A DNA stretch of 64,000 nucleotides from Eisenbergiella tayi (GCF_001881565.1 NZ_MPDJ01000003.1:148301-212300); one strand, 5' to 3'; shown: positions 42,429 through 51,781, counted from the stretch's first letter. Notes: a model not told the origin generated them from the letters alone. Made by a program: numbers and translations.

Positions 42429-43211
42429 ATGAAGGTTTGTGCAGTGACCGGCGGAGCCATGGGTATCGGTAAGGAAATCGTGAAGACCTTTGCCGGGGCG
42501 GGATACCGGGTGGTTTTTATCGACAAGGATGAGACTGCGGCGAGGAAGACGGAAGAGGAGCTGCAGGCGGAAAACCGGAATGTGAGTGCCATGGTGGGTG
42601 ACATCGGGGACGAGGTGGCGGTAAAAGCTTTTGCGGATTATGTTATAAAAGAATGCGGAAGTGTAAATGCTTTGATTAATAATGCATGTATCAGCAGAAG
42701 AGGGCTGCTTTCCGGCTGCGGCGCAGAGGATTTTAATTACGTCCTGCGTGTCGGAGTGACGGCCCCCTACCTGCTCACCCTTTATCTGAAAGAGCATTTT
42801 GCAAAACAGGCAGCCATCGTGAATATTTCCTCTACAAGGGCGTTTATGTCCCAGCAGGATACAGAAAGCTATACGGCCGCCAAAGGCGGAATTACGGCGC
42901 TGACCCATGCGCTGGCGGTGAGCCTTTCCGGAAAAGTGCGGGTTAATTCCATCGCTCCGGGCTGGATTGATACCTGGGAATCCCATGGATTGCCGGAGCC
43001 GGTTTACTCAGCGCCGGACAGGGAACAGCATCCCTCCGGCAGAGTGGGGAATCCGGCCGATATTGCCCGGGCAGCCCTCTTTTTGTGCGATGAGAGGAAT
43101 TCCTTTATCAACGGGGAAAATATCAATATTGACGGAGGAATGAGCCATTTGATGGTGTACCACGACGACTGCGGGTGGAGGTATGAAGGGGACAGCTCCG
43201 GAAATCCGTGA
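42429..43211 (+). CDS. Short-chain dehydrogenase/reductase (SDR)
   Basis: 260 aa. Classical SDR: the NAD(P)-binding TGGAMGIGKEI at residues 7-17, an NNA motif (INNACISRRG, near 83), the catalytic Ser near IVNISSTRAF, YTAAKGG (Tyr-x3-Lys, near 153), and the C-terminal NGENINIDGGM typical of the family. It oxidises or reduces a hydroxy/keto substrate with a nicotinamide cofactor. As the last gene of the pectin locus it may act on keto-deoxy-uronates (a KduD-like job), but sequence alone does not fix the substrate. GGAAGGAGG precedes the ATG. Confidence 0.9.
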   Translation: MKVCAVTGGAMGIGKEIVKTFAGAGYRVVFIDKDETAARKTEEELQAENRNVSAMVGDIGDEVAVKAFADYVIKECGSVNALINNACISRRGLLSGCGAEDFNYVLRVGVTAPYLLTLYLKEHFAKQAAIVNISSTRAFMSQQDTESYTAAKGGITALTHALAVSLSGKVRVNSIAPGWIDTWESHGLPEPVYSAPDREQHPSGRVGNPADIARAALFLCDERNSFINGENINIDGGMSHLMVYHDDCGWRYEGDSSGNP

Positions 43212-43258
43212 ATGAGAAAGATATTCCCAAAGACCTGGTAAAATCAGAATAAAGTTTA

Positions 43259-43287
43259 TTGGAAAATGAATTCTCTTATGATATGAT
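43259..43287 (+). promoter_or_regulatory. Promoter of the CorA gene
   Basis: TTGGAA at 43259-43264, 17-base spacer, TATGAT at 43282-43287, about 90 bases before the start codon. Confidence 0.7.
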
Positions 43288-43377
43288 AAATCTGCTGTTC
43301 CATTCTTCCTGTGAATATTGTGACACAGTTACTGCGACGCAGACGGGAGCAAAATTTTAAGAAGCGGAGAGCGGATT

Positions 43378-44319
43378 ATGGTAAGAAGATATATCACGGA
43401 TAGCAATATCCTTCGCGAAATTAATGACTTCAGACCGGGAATCTGGGTGAATATGGTGAACCCTACTCTGGAAGAATGCACTCTGGTCGCCAACGAATTT
43501 CAGGTGGATATCACAGATATCAGGGCGGCGCTGGATGACGAGGAAAGTTCCCGTGTGGATGTAAGCAATGATTATACGATGATTCTGTTTGATATCCCGT
43601 CTATTGAATACCGTCATAAAAGAGAAGCTTATACGACCCTCCCCCTGGGACTTATTTTTGCGGCAGATACATTGATAACCATATGCGCGGAGGAAACGCC
43701 GGTGCTGAAGTATTTTACAGAAAATGCGGTGAAGGAATTCAGCACCAAAAAGCAGATACGCTTCATTTATCAGATAATTCTGCGAACCTGTATGCTGTAT
43801 CAGTCCTATCTGCGCATTGTGGATCGCAGGCGCAAGGAAATTGAAGAGCATATCGGCGGGGATACAGAGGATGTGGATCTCATTGATCTTCATGAGCTGG
43901 AATCCAACCTGGTATATTTCGACACTTCCCTTCGGGCCAATAAGATGGTTCTGGAAAGACTTGTCCGTTACAGTAAGATAAAAAAATATCCGGAGGATCA
44001 GGAGCTTCTGGAGGATGTGGTGGTAGAAAACCAGCAGGCTATCGAAATGACCCAGATATACCGGGACATTATCAAAGGTACCAGGGAGCTGCTCTCTTCC
44101 GTGATTGACAACCGTCTGAATACGGCGATGAAATATCTGGCTTCCATTACTATTGTAATGGCAATCCCCACGATTATTTCCGGTATTTATGGAATGAATG
44201 TGGATGAAAAATGGATGCCGCTGGCAAACACTCCTTTTGGGTTCGGCATTATTTGTATGCTTACCCTGCTGCTGTGCATTCTGGTGATTCGGATTCTGCG
44301 GAAACGGAAAATGCTTTAA
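43378..44319 (+). CDS. corA: CorA-family magnesium transporter
   Basis: 313 aa. The large cytoplasmic N-terminal domain contains a long helix (about 140-245). Two transmembrane helices follow near the C-terminus, the first ending in the YGMN signature (IISGIYGMNV near residue 265) that forms the pore mouth. The protein forms a pentameric channel for Mg2+ and sometimes Co2+ or Ni2+. It is a single gene with its own promoter and a downstream hairpin terminator. Length and motifs are normal. Confidence 0.93.
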   Translation: MVRRYITDSNILREINDFRPGIWVNMVNPTLEECTLVANEFQVDITDIRAALDDEESSRVDVSNDYTMILFDIPSIEYRHKREAYTTLPLGLIFAADTLITICAEETPVLKYFTENAVKEFSTKKQIRFIYQIILRTCMLYQSYLRIVDRRRKEIEEHIGGDTEDVDLIDLHELESNLVYFDTSLRANKMVLERLVRYSKIKKYPEDQELLEDVVVENQQAIEMTQIYRDIIKGTRELLSSVIDNRLNTAMKYLASITIVMAIPTIISGIYGMNVDEKWMPLANTPFGFGIICMLTLLLCILVIRILRKRKML

Positions 44320-44339
44320 AGAAATTTATAAAAACAGAT

Positions 44340-44392
44340 AACTGCCAAATGGAGGGAGAGAGTGCCCTGCGTTTGGCAGTTTACTTTTATTT
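44340..44392 (+). terminator. Terminator after corA
   Basis: AACTGCCAAA at 44340-44349 pairs with TTTGGCAGTT at 44372-44381, followed by a T-rich tract. Confidence 0.7.
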
Positions 44393-44514
44393 TTGGACCG
44401 CAGGCGAGGAATTGCCTGTTTAATGAAATCCAATCGTGTAATAAAGAGAAAAAGTGCGGCAGCCGTTTTAAAAGAAGGGGAATAGAACGGTTGACATATT
44501 TACAAAGAGAGGGT

Positions 44515-45330
44515 ATGAACGTGATTAAGATTGATAAAGGAAATATTTCTCTGGCCAAAAAATTAGCTTTGGAATCTTCCTGTCCAAGTTTTACGAGTAT
44601 TCTGGCTGGAATAGCGAAGGGTGATTTGTGGATTGATGACAGGGAGAATCCAACGCTCGCATTGGTATATTCCGCACCTGTAGGAGGATACCGAATTATG
44701 GGGGAAATTAAGAATAAAAACAAATTGGGGGAATTTACAAGATTTCTTGAGGAGGAACTTTTTCTTCAGCTAAAAGAAGCAAAGATAGATGAATTTGAGT
44801 TTGCCGCAGAAAGCATTGAAGTTGAAAAAATGATATTAATGCATTTTCGCGGATACAAAATTATTGAAGATAAAGAGTTGGCATTTATCAGGAAACCGGA
44901 TCAGGAGAGACCAGTGGTATCTGGAATAAGCGGATACGATTTTCTGGAAATTAATGAAGAGTGTTTACAGAACAATTATCAAAATAAAGACTATATAGTA
45001 ACGCGAATAATTGAAGCATGGGGAACCATAGAAAAATATCTGAATTACGGGATCGGATTTATTGCGGTTGAAGGCGATCGGATAGCAGGAATGATTTTAG
45101 GAACAGCGAATTATGAGAATATTTTGCCTATTGATATAGAAACGTTAAAGGATCATAGAAAAAAAGGGATTGCAACTGAACTGACCAGACGGTTTTTAGC
45201 TTACTGTTATGATAACAAATTAACTGCGTATTGGAATTGCATTATTTCTAATGCTGAATCGCGAAATATCGCAGAAAAAGCTGGTTTTCAATTTATTGGA
45301 TCTAAAGATTATTATTATTTCAATATTTAA
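44515..45330 (+). CDS. GNAT-type acetyltransferase
   Basis: 271 aa. The C-terminal half shows a GNAT acyl-CoA fold: GIGFIAVEGDRIAGMILGTANYEN, the DHRKKGIATELTRRFLAYC motif A loop, and NAESRNIAEKAGFQFIG. The N-terminal half is the extra domain found in GNAT_acetyltran-type proteins. The acceptor is unknown. AGAGAGGG stands right before ATG 44515; the GTG at 44521 has better spacing and is an alternative start. The gene is AT-richer than the pectin locus and opens an AT-rich block extending to about 47.1 kb. Confidence 0.8.
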   Translation: MNVIKIDKGNISLAKKLALESSCPSFTSILAGIAKGDLWIDDRENPTLALVYSAPVGGYRIMGEIKNKNKLGEFTRFLEEELFLQLKEAKIDEFEFAAESIEVEKMILMHFRGYKIIEDKELAFIRKPDQERPVVSGISGYDFLEINEECLQNNYQNKDYIVTRIIEAWGTIEKYLNYGIGFIAVEGDRIAGMILGTANYENILPIDIETLKDHRKKGIATELTRRFLAYCYDNKLTAYWNCIISNAESRNIAEKAGFQFIGSKDYYYFNI

Positions 45331-45375
45331 TTGCCAAGAGAATCAGATTTATAACCATGGGAGTTAATTATATCA

Positions 45376-45404
45376 TTGACATATATAGATTCCCGATATA
45401 TATT
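45376..45404 (+). promoter_or_regulatory. Promoter of the padR operon
   Basis: TTGACA at 45376-45381, 17-base spacer, TATATT at 45399-45404. Confidence 0.75.
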
Positions 45405-45424
45405 ATATGTAGATAATCTATATA
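45382..45424. promoter_or_regulatory. Candidate PadR operator
   Basis: Inverted repeat TATATAGATT (45382-45391) and AATCTATATA (45415-45424). One arm lies in the promoter spacer and the other touches the ribosome binding site, which fits autoregulation by the PadR protein encoded next. Confidence 0.55.
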
Positions 45425-45437
45425 AGGAGGAAATAAG

Positions 45438-45776
45438 ATGTCAGTTGATAAAACACTGTTATCCGGCAGTACATCCATGCTGTTGTTAAAACTTCTGGAA
45501 GAGAAGGATCTATATGGCTATGAAATGATAGAATCTCTTCGCGCACGTTCCAATAATGTTTTTGAATTAAAGGCGGGAACTCTGTATCCTCTGCTGCACT
45601 CCCTGGAAGAAAAGGGCTTTTTGACAAGCTACGAAAAAGAGATTGGCGGCAAAACCCGAAAATACTATTCCATTACGGAGGCAGGAAAAAAACACTTAAT
45701 TCAAAAAAAGAAAGAATGGAATGAGTATTCTCAGGCAGTTGCGGGAATTCTCACTTTTTCGGCGGAGGGTGTGTGA
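45438..45776 (+). CDS. PadR-family transcriptional regulator
   Basis: 112 aa winged-helix protein: LLKLLEEKDLYGYEMIESLRARSNNVFELKAGTLYPLLHSLEEKGFL, then the wing with GGKTRKYYSITEAGKKHL. PadR proteins of this small class repress adjacent membrane-protein genes and often sense envelope stress or small molecules. A strong AAGGAGG site is present. Its stop overlaps the ATG of the next gene, so the two are translationally coupled and likely form one regulatory unit. Confidence 0.93.
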   Translation: MSVDKTLLSGSTSMLLLKLLEEKDLYGYEMIESLRARSNNVFELKAGTLYPLLHSLEEKGFLTSYEKEIGGKTRKYYSITEAGKKHLIQKKKEWNEYSQAVAGILTFSAEGV

Positions 45777-47107
45777 TGGATAAAAGGCAGTTTCTTGAAG
45801 CAGTTACGGAGCAGATTCGGTTCGAAAAAGCGAGGGAAATGATTTCGGATGAATTGGAAAATCATATTGAAGATCAAAAAGAAGCATTTATGTCTGAAGG
45901 AATCAGTGAGACGGAAAGCTATCAAAAAGCAATCGAAGACATGGGAGACCCTGTCGAGGTCGGCATTTCTTTAGATCGAATACACAGGCCTAAAATGGAA
46001 TGGAAAATGATTCTGCTGGTATTGGGCTTAAGCATTTTGGGATTATTTTTCCAATATGTAATGTTTAAGGATATGGGCTCTGAAACTTATCCGTATAATA
46101 TTAATTCCCAATGCGTGTATATTATGATCGGGCTGGCAGTCATGATGTTTTTCTGCTTTTTTGATTATACGAGAATAGGCTTTTGGGGAAAGACAGGGGC
46201 GGCGGTATTGCTGCTGCTTTTACTATATAGTTATTTCGGCGGTCTGTCAGTATTCGGACAGCGGGGGTATCTGCGTGTCGGAGGATTGTCTGTCAGTCTG
46301 CGTCAGTTAATATATTTGTATATTCCTTTTTATGGAGGAATTTTATACTCCTACAAAAATCAGGGCAGAAAAGGATTTACAAAAAGTATGGTGTGGAGCG
46401 TGCTCCCTGTCGTTCTTGTCTTAAAATTGCCGGACTTATCCACAGCAGGCTCATTGATGTTAATTATGCTGATTCAGGTTTGTTTCATTACCAGAAAAGG
46501 ATGGTTTGGTGAATGGAAGAAAAAACTGGCATTTGTTGTTTCAGCAGTGATCGGACTGCCTGTTTTCCTGATTCTGTATTTTGTTTTCTTTGGGGCAGAA
46601 TATCAAAAAGCCCGTTTGTTTTCTGTTTTTAGCACAGCAGGGGATCAGAGCTATCAGATAAATATGGCAAGAAACCTGATAAGCGGCAGCAAATGGATAG
46701 GGGAAGGCAGGCTGAATGCAAAAGGTTTTCTTCCGGCGGCAGCAAGTGATTATATTGTGACTTATGTTATGTCTTATTATGGAATACTGGCTGTAATAGT
46801 ACTGCTGGCAGTTTTGGGACTTTTCGTCTTTAAAACCTTCAAGATCAGCGTTCATCAGAAAAACCAGTTGGGAACCGTGATCGGAGTCGGATGCAGTCTG
46901 GTATTTATGATACAGATTGTTTTATATGTCATGGTAAATCTTACGATTTTCCCTTCCACCGCAGTATTCCTTCCCTTATTTACCTACGGCGGGACCGGTA
47001 CCATTGTTTCCTTTGCTTTAATTGGAATTCTGCTCAGCATCTATCGATATCAGAATGTGCTGCCGGTTCATATGGTGAGAAAACAGAAAGTGAAACTGGG
47101 ATTGTAA
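45773..47107 (+). CDS. FtsW/RodA/SpoVE (SEDS)-like membrane protein with permease-prefix domain
   Basis: 444 aa. Residues 1-75 are a helical cytoplasmic prefix (ISDELENHIEDQKEAFMSEGISETESYQKAIEDMGDP), the type found in PadR-linked membrane proteins. The rest has about ten transmembrane segments with SEDS-like features: QRGYLRVGGLSVSLRQL, DLSTAGSLMLIMLI, and a C-terminal FLPLFTYGGTGTIVSFALIGILLSI. SEDS proteins polymerise peptidoglycan or flip lipid precursors. As it is PadR-controlled and carries the prefix, a stress-linked envelope role is more likely than the housekeeping division role. Its start overlaps padR (ATGA). Confidence 0.82.
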   Translation: MMDKRQFLEAVTEQIRFEKAREMISDELENHIEDQKEAFMSEGISETESYQKAIEDMGDPVEVGISLDRIHRPKMEWKMILLVLGLSILGLFFQYVMFKDMGSETYPYNINSQCVYIMIGLAVMMFFCFFDYTRIGFWGKTGAAVLLLLLLYSYFGGLSVFGQRGYLRVGGLSVSLRQLIYLYIPFYGGILYSYKNQGRKGFTKSMVWSVLPVVLVLKLPDLSTAGSLMLIMLIQVCFITRKGWFGEWKKKLAFVVSAVIGLPVFLILYFVFFGAEYQKARLFSVFSTAGDQSYQINMARNLISGSKWIGEGRLNAKGFLPAAASDYIVTYVMSYYGILAVIVLLAVLGLFVFKTFKISVHQKNQLGTVIGVGCSLVFMIQIVLYVMVNLTIFPSTAVFLPLFTYGGTGTIVSFALIGILLSIYRYQNVLPVHMVRKQKVKLGL

Positions 47108-47160
47108 CTGATTAAGGACAGGGGATTCATTTATCCTTTGAGTATCAGGAGGAGCAAAAA

Positions 47161-47625
47161 TTGGAAATCAGGGAATACCGGCCGGAGGACTGCAGTGAGA
47201 TGGCCTCACTTTTTTATGATACCGTACATACGGTAAATGCGGCCGATTATACAAAGGAACAGCTGGATGCCTGGGCGGATGGGGCAGTGGATTGTGAGGC
47301 ATGGGATCATTCCTTCCGGGAGCATTATACGCTGGTGGCTATAGAGGATGGTAAGCTGGCAGGGTTTGGCGACATGGATGAGAGTGGATATCTTGACCGG
47401 CTTTATATACATAAGGACTTTCAGAAAAGAGGAATAGCCGCCGCCTTGTGTGACCGGCTGGAGAAGCGGTTTGCCGTGCCTGAGATCATAACCCATGCGT
47501 CCATTACGGCAAGGCCCTTTTTTGAAAAAAGAGGGTACCGTGTGCGGAAGGCACAGCAGGTGGAGAGGAAGGGAGTCCTTCTAACCAATTATGTAATGGC
47601 GCTTTCGAAGGCCGGACAAAAATGA
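47161..47625 (+). CDS. GNAT acetyltransferase, YafP-like
   Basis: 154 aa single-domain GNAT: MEIREYRPEDCSEMASLFYDTVHTVNAADYTKEQLDAW, then VAIEDGKLAGFGDMDESGYLDRLYIHKDFQKRGIAAALCDRLE with the acetyl-CoA-binding loop QKRGIA, and HASITARPFFEKRGY. It transfers an acetyl group to an unknown small acceptor. The start codon is TTG after AGGAGGAG. An AraC-type regulator follows 62 bases later. Confidence 0.88.
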   Translation: MEIREYRPEDCSEMASLFYDTVHTVNAADYTKEQLDAWADGAVDCEAWDHSFREHYTLVAIEDGKLAGFGDMDESGYLDRLYIHKDFQKRGIAAALCDRLEKRFAVPEIITHASITARPFFEKRGYRVRKAQQVERKGVLLTNYVMALSKAGQK

Positions 47626-47687
47626 GCAAGGCAGTCAGGGACAGCCATATAAAAAAGCCTTACAATGGGAACACGAGGTGAGAGAAA

Positions 47688-48548
47688 ATGGATTGTATTC
47701 AGAGCATACAGAAAGCAATAGACTATATGGAAGCCAATATGCTGGAAAACATCAGCTATGAAGATGCGGCACGGCATCTGCATATGTCAAATTATCATTT
47801 TCATCGGTTGTTCAGCATGCTGACAGGGATGACGGCGAATGAGTATATCCGCAGCCGGAGACTGTCCATGGCAGGGCAGGAACTGATTATGTCCGATGCG
47901 AAGATTATTGATATCGCTTTGAAGTACGGCTATGATTCACCGGACGGTTTTGCCAAGGCTTTTTACAGGTTTCACGGAGTGACACCTAATATGGCAAAGC
48001 AGCCGGGGGCCGGATTACAGCTGTTTAACCGCCTCGTAATAAATATTACATGGAAAGGCGGTATGGTTATGGAGTACAGGATTGTAGAAAGAGAAAAATT
48101 TAAGGTTCTTGCAAAGGTTGAGCAATTTCGCAACAGCTCTATTGATGAGGAAGGGAATACGGAGATTCCGGATTTCTGGAAGAAGTGCGGTGAGGAGGGC
48201 GTGTTTGACACGCTGACAGCCTGCACCGGCAAAGGGGATATTTACGGGGTCTGCGGGCCAGTCTCCAAGGAATGTGATTTCTTTAGCTATGGGATAGGTA
48301 AGGAGTATGAAGGCGGCGATGTTCCGGACGGATTTTGTGTATGGGAGATTAACCCTACCCTCTGGGCGGTCTTTTCCTGTATCGGAAAGGACGGGGACTG
48401 TATTGGTGAAACCTGGGATCGGATTTTTAAGGAGTTTTTGCCGGGTTCCGACTATAATATGAAAGATGACGATGATTTTGAACTATATTTGGAAAATCCC
48501 GCTCCGGGCTGCTTCTGTGAAATATGGATCCCGGTGGAGAAGAAATAG
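47688..48548 (+). CDS. AraC-family regulator with GyrI-like effector domain
   Basis: 286 aa. The N-terminal AraC helix-turn-helix pair (about 8-105) shows ISYEDAARHLHMSNYHFHRLFSMLTGMTANEYIRSRRLS and DIALKYGYDSPDGFAKAFYRFHGVTP. The C-terminal half (from about 125, MEYRIVEREKFKVLAKVEQF) is a GyrI-like small-molecule binding domain as in Rob/SoxS-type multidrug regulators. It probably responds to a toxic or signalling compound. The start ATG follows a GAGGTGAGAG stretch. No obvious target operon is adjacent. Confidence 0.9.
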   Translation: MDCIQSIQKAIDYMEANMLENISYEDAARHLHMSNYHFHRLFSMLTGMTANEYIRSRRLSMAGQELIMSDAKIIDIALKYGYDSPDGFAKAFYRFHGVTPNMAKQPGAGLQLFNRLVINITWKGGMVMEYRIVEREKFKVLAKVEQFRNSSIDEEGNTEIPDFWKKCGEEGVFDTLTACTGKGDIYGVCGPVSKECDFFSYGIGKEYEGGDVPDGFCVWEINPTLWAVFSCIGKDGDCIGETWDRIFKEFLPGSDYNMKDDDDFELYLENPAPGCFCEIWIPVEKK

Positions 48549-48598
48549 TCCGGATATTGTGCGCATTCGCAGCTTATTTCTTATAAACAAAAAAATCT

Positions 48599-48626
48599 TT
48601 GACGGATAAGGATTTAGTGATATAAT
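48599..48626 (+). promoter_or_regulatory. Promoter of ilvE
   Basis: TTGACG at 48599-48604, 16-base spacer, TATAAT at 48621-48626. Confidence 0.7.
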
Positions 48627-48677
48627 AAGTTTCAATGGATTAAATCAGTAAAGTTTATAACGAAGGAGTGAGCTGCG

Positions 48678-49703
48678 ATGGAAAAGAAAAATATTGATTG
48701 GGCCAATCTGGGATTTGGTTATCGTGTGACTGATGTACGTTACGTTTCCAATTTCAGGAATGGCGCATGGGATGAAGGAGTGCTGACAGAGGATGCCACG
48801 ATCCAGCTGAATGAATGTGCGGGAATCCTGCAGTACTGCCAGGAAATATTTGAAGGACTGAAGGCATATACCACAGAGGACGGACATATTGTTACTTTCC
48901 GCCCTGACCTGAATGCAGAACGTATGATAGACAGTGCCAGACGTCTGGAAATGCCGGCTTTCCCCAAGGAAAGATTCCTGGATGCCATCGATAAGGTCGT
49001 AACAGCCAACGCAGCATGGGTTCCCCCTTATGGAAGCGGGGCCACTCTTTATATCCGTCCTTATATGTTCGCAAGCTCACCGGTTATCGGGGTTAAGCCT
49101 GCGGAGGAATATCAGTTCCGTGTATTCGTTACGCCGGTAGGCCCTTATTTTAAGGGAGGCGCAAAGCCCTTAACTCTGTGTGTCAGCGATTTTGACAGAG
49201 CGGCGCCCCATGGTACAGGCCATATCAAGGCAGGCCTGAATTATGCCATGAGCTTACATGCAGGTGTTACCGCCCATGCCAACGGATTTGATGAAAACCT
49301 GTTCCTGGATCCTGCTACGAGAACCTACGTGGAGGAAACAGGCGGGGCCAACTTCCTGTTTGTAGACAAGAACGGGACAATCATCACTCCCAAATCCGAA
49401 AGCATCCTTCCTTCCATAACAAGGCGTTCCCTTGTAACGGTAGCAAGAGATATCCTGGGGCTGGAAGTACAGGAACGTCCTGTGAAGCTGGAAGAACTGA
49501 AGGATTTTGCGGAATGCGGCCTCTGCGGTACGGCGGCGGTTATCAGCCCTGTAGGAAAAGTTGTGGATCACGGCAAAGATATCTGTTTTGCCAGCGGTAT
49601 GGAGGAGATGGGGCCGGTTATCAAGAAGCTGTATGATACCCTCACCGGAATCCAGATGGGAAGAATTGAAGGGCCGGAAGGCTGGGTAAGAACGATTCTG
49701 TAA
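48678..49703 (+). CDS. ilvE: Branched-chain amino acid aminotransferase
   Basis: 341 aa PLP enzyme of fold type IV that interconverts Leu/Ile/Val with their 2-keto acids using glutamate/2-oxoglutarate. Signatures: CQEIFEGLKAY, FRPDLNAERM, YIRPYMFAS, the PLP lysine in GTGHIKAGLNYAMS (near residue 184), and EETGGANFLFV with TPKSESILPSITRRS. GAAGGAGTGAG precedes the ATG. Good promoter and terminator frame a single-gene unit. Length fits class II IlvE proteins. Confidence 0.95.
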   Translation: MEKKNIDWANLGFGYRVTDVRYVSNFRNGAWDEGVLTEDATIQLNECAGILQYCQEIFEGLKAYTTEDGHIVTFRPDLNAERMIDSARRLEMPAFPKERFLDAIDKVVTANAAWVPPYGSGATLYIRPYMFASSPVIGVKPAEEYQFRVFVTPVGPYFKGGAKPLTLCVSDFDRAAPHGTGHIKAGLNYAMSLHAGVTAHANGFDENLFLDPATRTYVEETGGANFLFVDKNGTIITPKSESILPSITRRSLVTVARDILGLEVQERPVKLEELKDFAECGLCGTAAVISPVGKVVDHGKDICFASGMEEMGPVIKKLYDTLTGIQMGRIEGPEGWVRTIL

Positions 49704-49724
49704 AATAAATAGTTCCGTATATTT

Positions 49725-49763
49725 AACACTGCCTGTCTTGTAAAAAGAAGGCAGTGTTTTTTT
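49725..49763 (+). terminator. Terminator after ilvE
   Basis: Perfect ten-pair stem AACACTGCCT/AGGCAGTGTT with a 14-base loop and seven T residues. Confidence 0.85.
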
Positions 49764-49847
49764 GCTGATGGAAAAAAAGCGGGAGTATGATATACTGAAA
49801 CAGGTGAGAAATGCATCGGTAACTACAGAAAAAGGAGAATTACAATC

Positions 49848-50648
49848 ATGTCAAAATGGACGGTAGAATCAATAAAGGAAGCCTATTCTTATTTATATGA
49901 AACACATCTTCATACCTCTCAGGGCAGCCTCTGCGGCAGGGCGGAGGGACGGGAGATGGCGGATGCCTGCAAAAAGGCGGGCTATACCGGTATCTTTGTG
50001 ACGGATCACAACTGGGGAGGAAATACGGCGGCGGACAGCTCGCTTCCCTGGGAAACATGGGTGTCGGAATTTGCAAAAGGCTTCCTGGATGCAAAGGAAG
50101 AAGGGGAACGGATTGGCCTGGATGTTTTCTTTGGCTGGGAGGCCGGCTTTCAGGGAACCGAGTTCCTTATTTTCGGCCTGTCCCCGGAGTGGCTGGCCGC
50201 CCATCCGGAAATCCGGGAAGCGGGAGTTGAGGAGCAGTACCGTCTTGTGAAGGCAGACGGAGGGATGGTGATCCATGCCCATCCGTTCCGTGAGGAAGCG
50301 TATATTCCCGAAATCAGGCTTTTTCCGGAATTCGTGGACGGAGCGGAGGGAATGAATGCGACGCATACAAGCCCTCTTAGCGCATCCCACAAGAGCGGAG
50401 ATTATGACAGAAAGGCCCGGACTTATGCAAAGGAACATGGGCTGGTGATGACGGCAGGATCAGACGTGCACAGCACCAATATTTTCGGGGGAGGCACCGC
50501 CTTCGCGCGAAAGCTGTCGGACGATAAAGATTTTATACAGGCAATTCAGGGCGGCGAGGATTATGTGCTGACGGACGGATTCAGCTGGTATTCCAGAGAA
50601 GGGGAGCTGCTGTGCACCGCTGCCCGGGAGGAAGGAGAGAAGGAATGA
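49848..50648 (+). CDS. PHP-domain metal-dependent phosphoesterase
   Basis: 266 aa. PHP signatures: YETHLHTSQGSLCGR (HxH) near residue 17, FVTDHNWGG near 48, VIHAHPFREE near 143 and TAGSDVHSTN near 204. These would hold two or three metal ions for hydrolysis of a phosphate ester. AAAAGGAG precedes the ATG. The gene ends inside the start of sbcD (ATGA), so it is probably the first gene of a three-gene unit with the SbcCD nuclease, which hints at a nucleic-acid or nucleotide substrate; this is inference. Confidence 0.82.
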   Translation: MSKWTVESIKEAYSYLYETHLHTSQGSLCGRAEGREMADACKKAGYTGIFVTDHNWGGNTAADSSLPWETWVSEFAKGFLDAKEEGERIGLDVFFGWEAGFQGTEFLIFGLSPEWLAAHPEIREAGVEEQYRLVKADGGMVIHAHPFREEAYIPEIRLFPEFVDGAEGMNATHTSPLSASHKSGDYDRKARTYAKEHGLVMTAGSDVHSTNIFGGGTAFARKLSDDKDFIQAIQGGEDYVLTDGFSWYSREGELLCTAAREEGEKE

Positions 50649-51781
50649 AGCTGATACACACAGGGGATCTCCATATTGGAAAAACGATGAGTGATTTTTC
50701 CCTGATACCGGATCAGCGTTTTATTCTGGATCAGCTGCTGGCGGCAGCGAGGGAAGAAAAAGCGGATGCCTTCGTCATTGCGGGCGACGTATATGACCGG
50801 GCGGTGCCCCCCGGAGAGGCGGTACAGCTTCTGGACAGCTTCCTGACCTCCCTGCTGGAGGAAGGAATTCCCGTGCTGTTAATCAGCGGCAATCATGATT
50901 CGCCGGAACGGCTTGGCTTCGGGGAGGAAATCCTGCAGAAGCAGGGGCTTTATATTGCAGGTTCCTTCCGGACTCCGTTAAAAAAAGTGACGCTGCAGGA
51001 TGCCTTCGGGCCGGTAAATTTTTTCCTCTTTCCATTTGTCCGCCCTGCCGTGGCAGGAGCCAGGACGGCGGATGAAGCGGTGGGAGCGGTACTGGAAGAG
51101 GAAGGGAAAGAGGGCAGGATCGATCCCGGGGAACGCAATGTCCTGATCAGCCATTTTTTTGTGACCTTTCAGGATAAGGAACCGGAGCTTTCCGATGCGG
51201 AGACTACGATTCATGTGGGCGGAATCGACAACGTGGACGCCGGTCATTTTGCCCCCTTTGACTACGTCGCTTTGGGGCATATCCATAAGCCCCAGAAAAT
51301 AGGGCAGGATAATGTCTGGTATGCGGGAGCGCCTCTGGCTTACAGCTTTTCGGAATGCGCCCATGTGAAAAGCATAAATGTGGTGGAGCTGGGGGAAAAG
51401 GGGAAGGTAACCGTGAACCAGCGTCCTTTGCTTCCCCTGCATGCCCTCAGGAAGGCGGAGGGAACGCTGGAAGAGCTGCTGAAAAAGGGCGGTGAGGAAG
51501 GCAGCCGGGCGGAGGATTATATCCAGGCGATCCTGACAAACGAAGAGGAACTGGTAGATCCAATAGGCACACTGCGCAGCGTCTATCCAAACATCTGTCA
51601 GATCATACTTGCCAAAAGGGAAAAGGAAGCGCGGCAGACGGTTAAGGAACGGCATGCCATACGCCGGAAAAGCACGGCGGAGCTGTTCGCGGATTTTTAC
51701 GGGCTGGTGCGGGGAATCGAAATGGATGAAGCCAGGAAAAAGGTGACGGAAGAAACGGTGAAAAAGGTGGAGCAGGAATGA
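50645..51781 (+). CDS. sbcD: SbcD nuclease subunit of SbcCD
   Basis: 378 aa Mre11-type phosphoesterase. Metal motifs: GDLHIGK at residue 7, VIAGDVYDRAVPP near 46, ISGNHDSPERL near 80, and VALGHIHKPQ near 213. With SbcC it opens and degrades DNA hairpins and protein-blocked ends. Both neighbours overlap it by four bases. The substrate class is of interest here because the window holds several long perfect palindromes, exactly the structures SbcCD cuts when they extrude. Confidence 0.95.
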   Translation: MKLIHTGDLHIGKTMSDFSLIPDQRFILDQLLAAAREEKADAFVIAGDVYDRAVPPGEAVQLLDSFLTSLLEEGIPVLLISGNHDSPERLGFGEEILQKQGLYIAGSFRTPLKKVTLQDAFGPVNFFLFPFVRPAVAGARTADEAVGAVLEEEGKEGRIDPGERNVLISHFFVTFQDKEPELSDAETTIHVGGIDNVDAGHFAPFDYVALGHIHKPQKIGQDNVWYAGAPLAYSFSECAHVKSINVVELGEKGKVTVNQRPLLPLHALRKAEGTLEELLKKGGEEGSRAEDYIQAILTNEEELVDPIGTLRSVYPNICQIILAKREKEARQTVKERHAIRRKSTAELFADFYGLVRGIEMDEARKKVTEETVKKVEQE

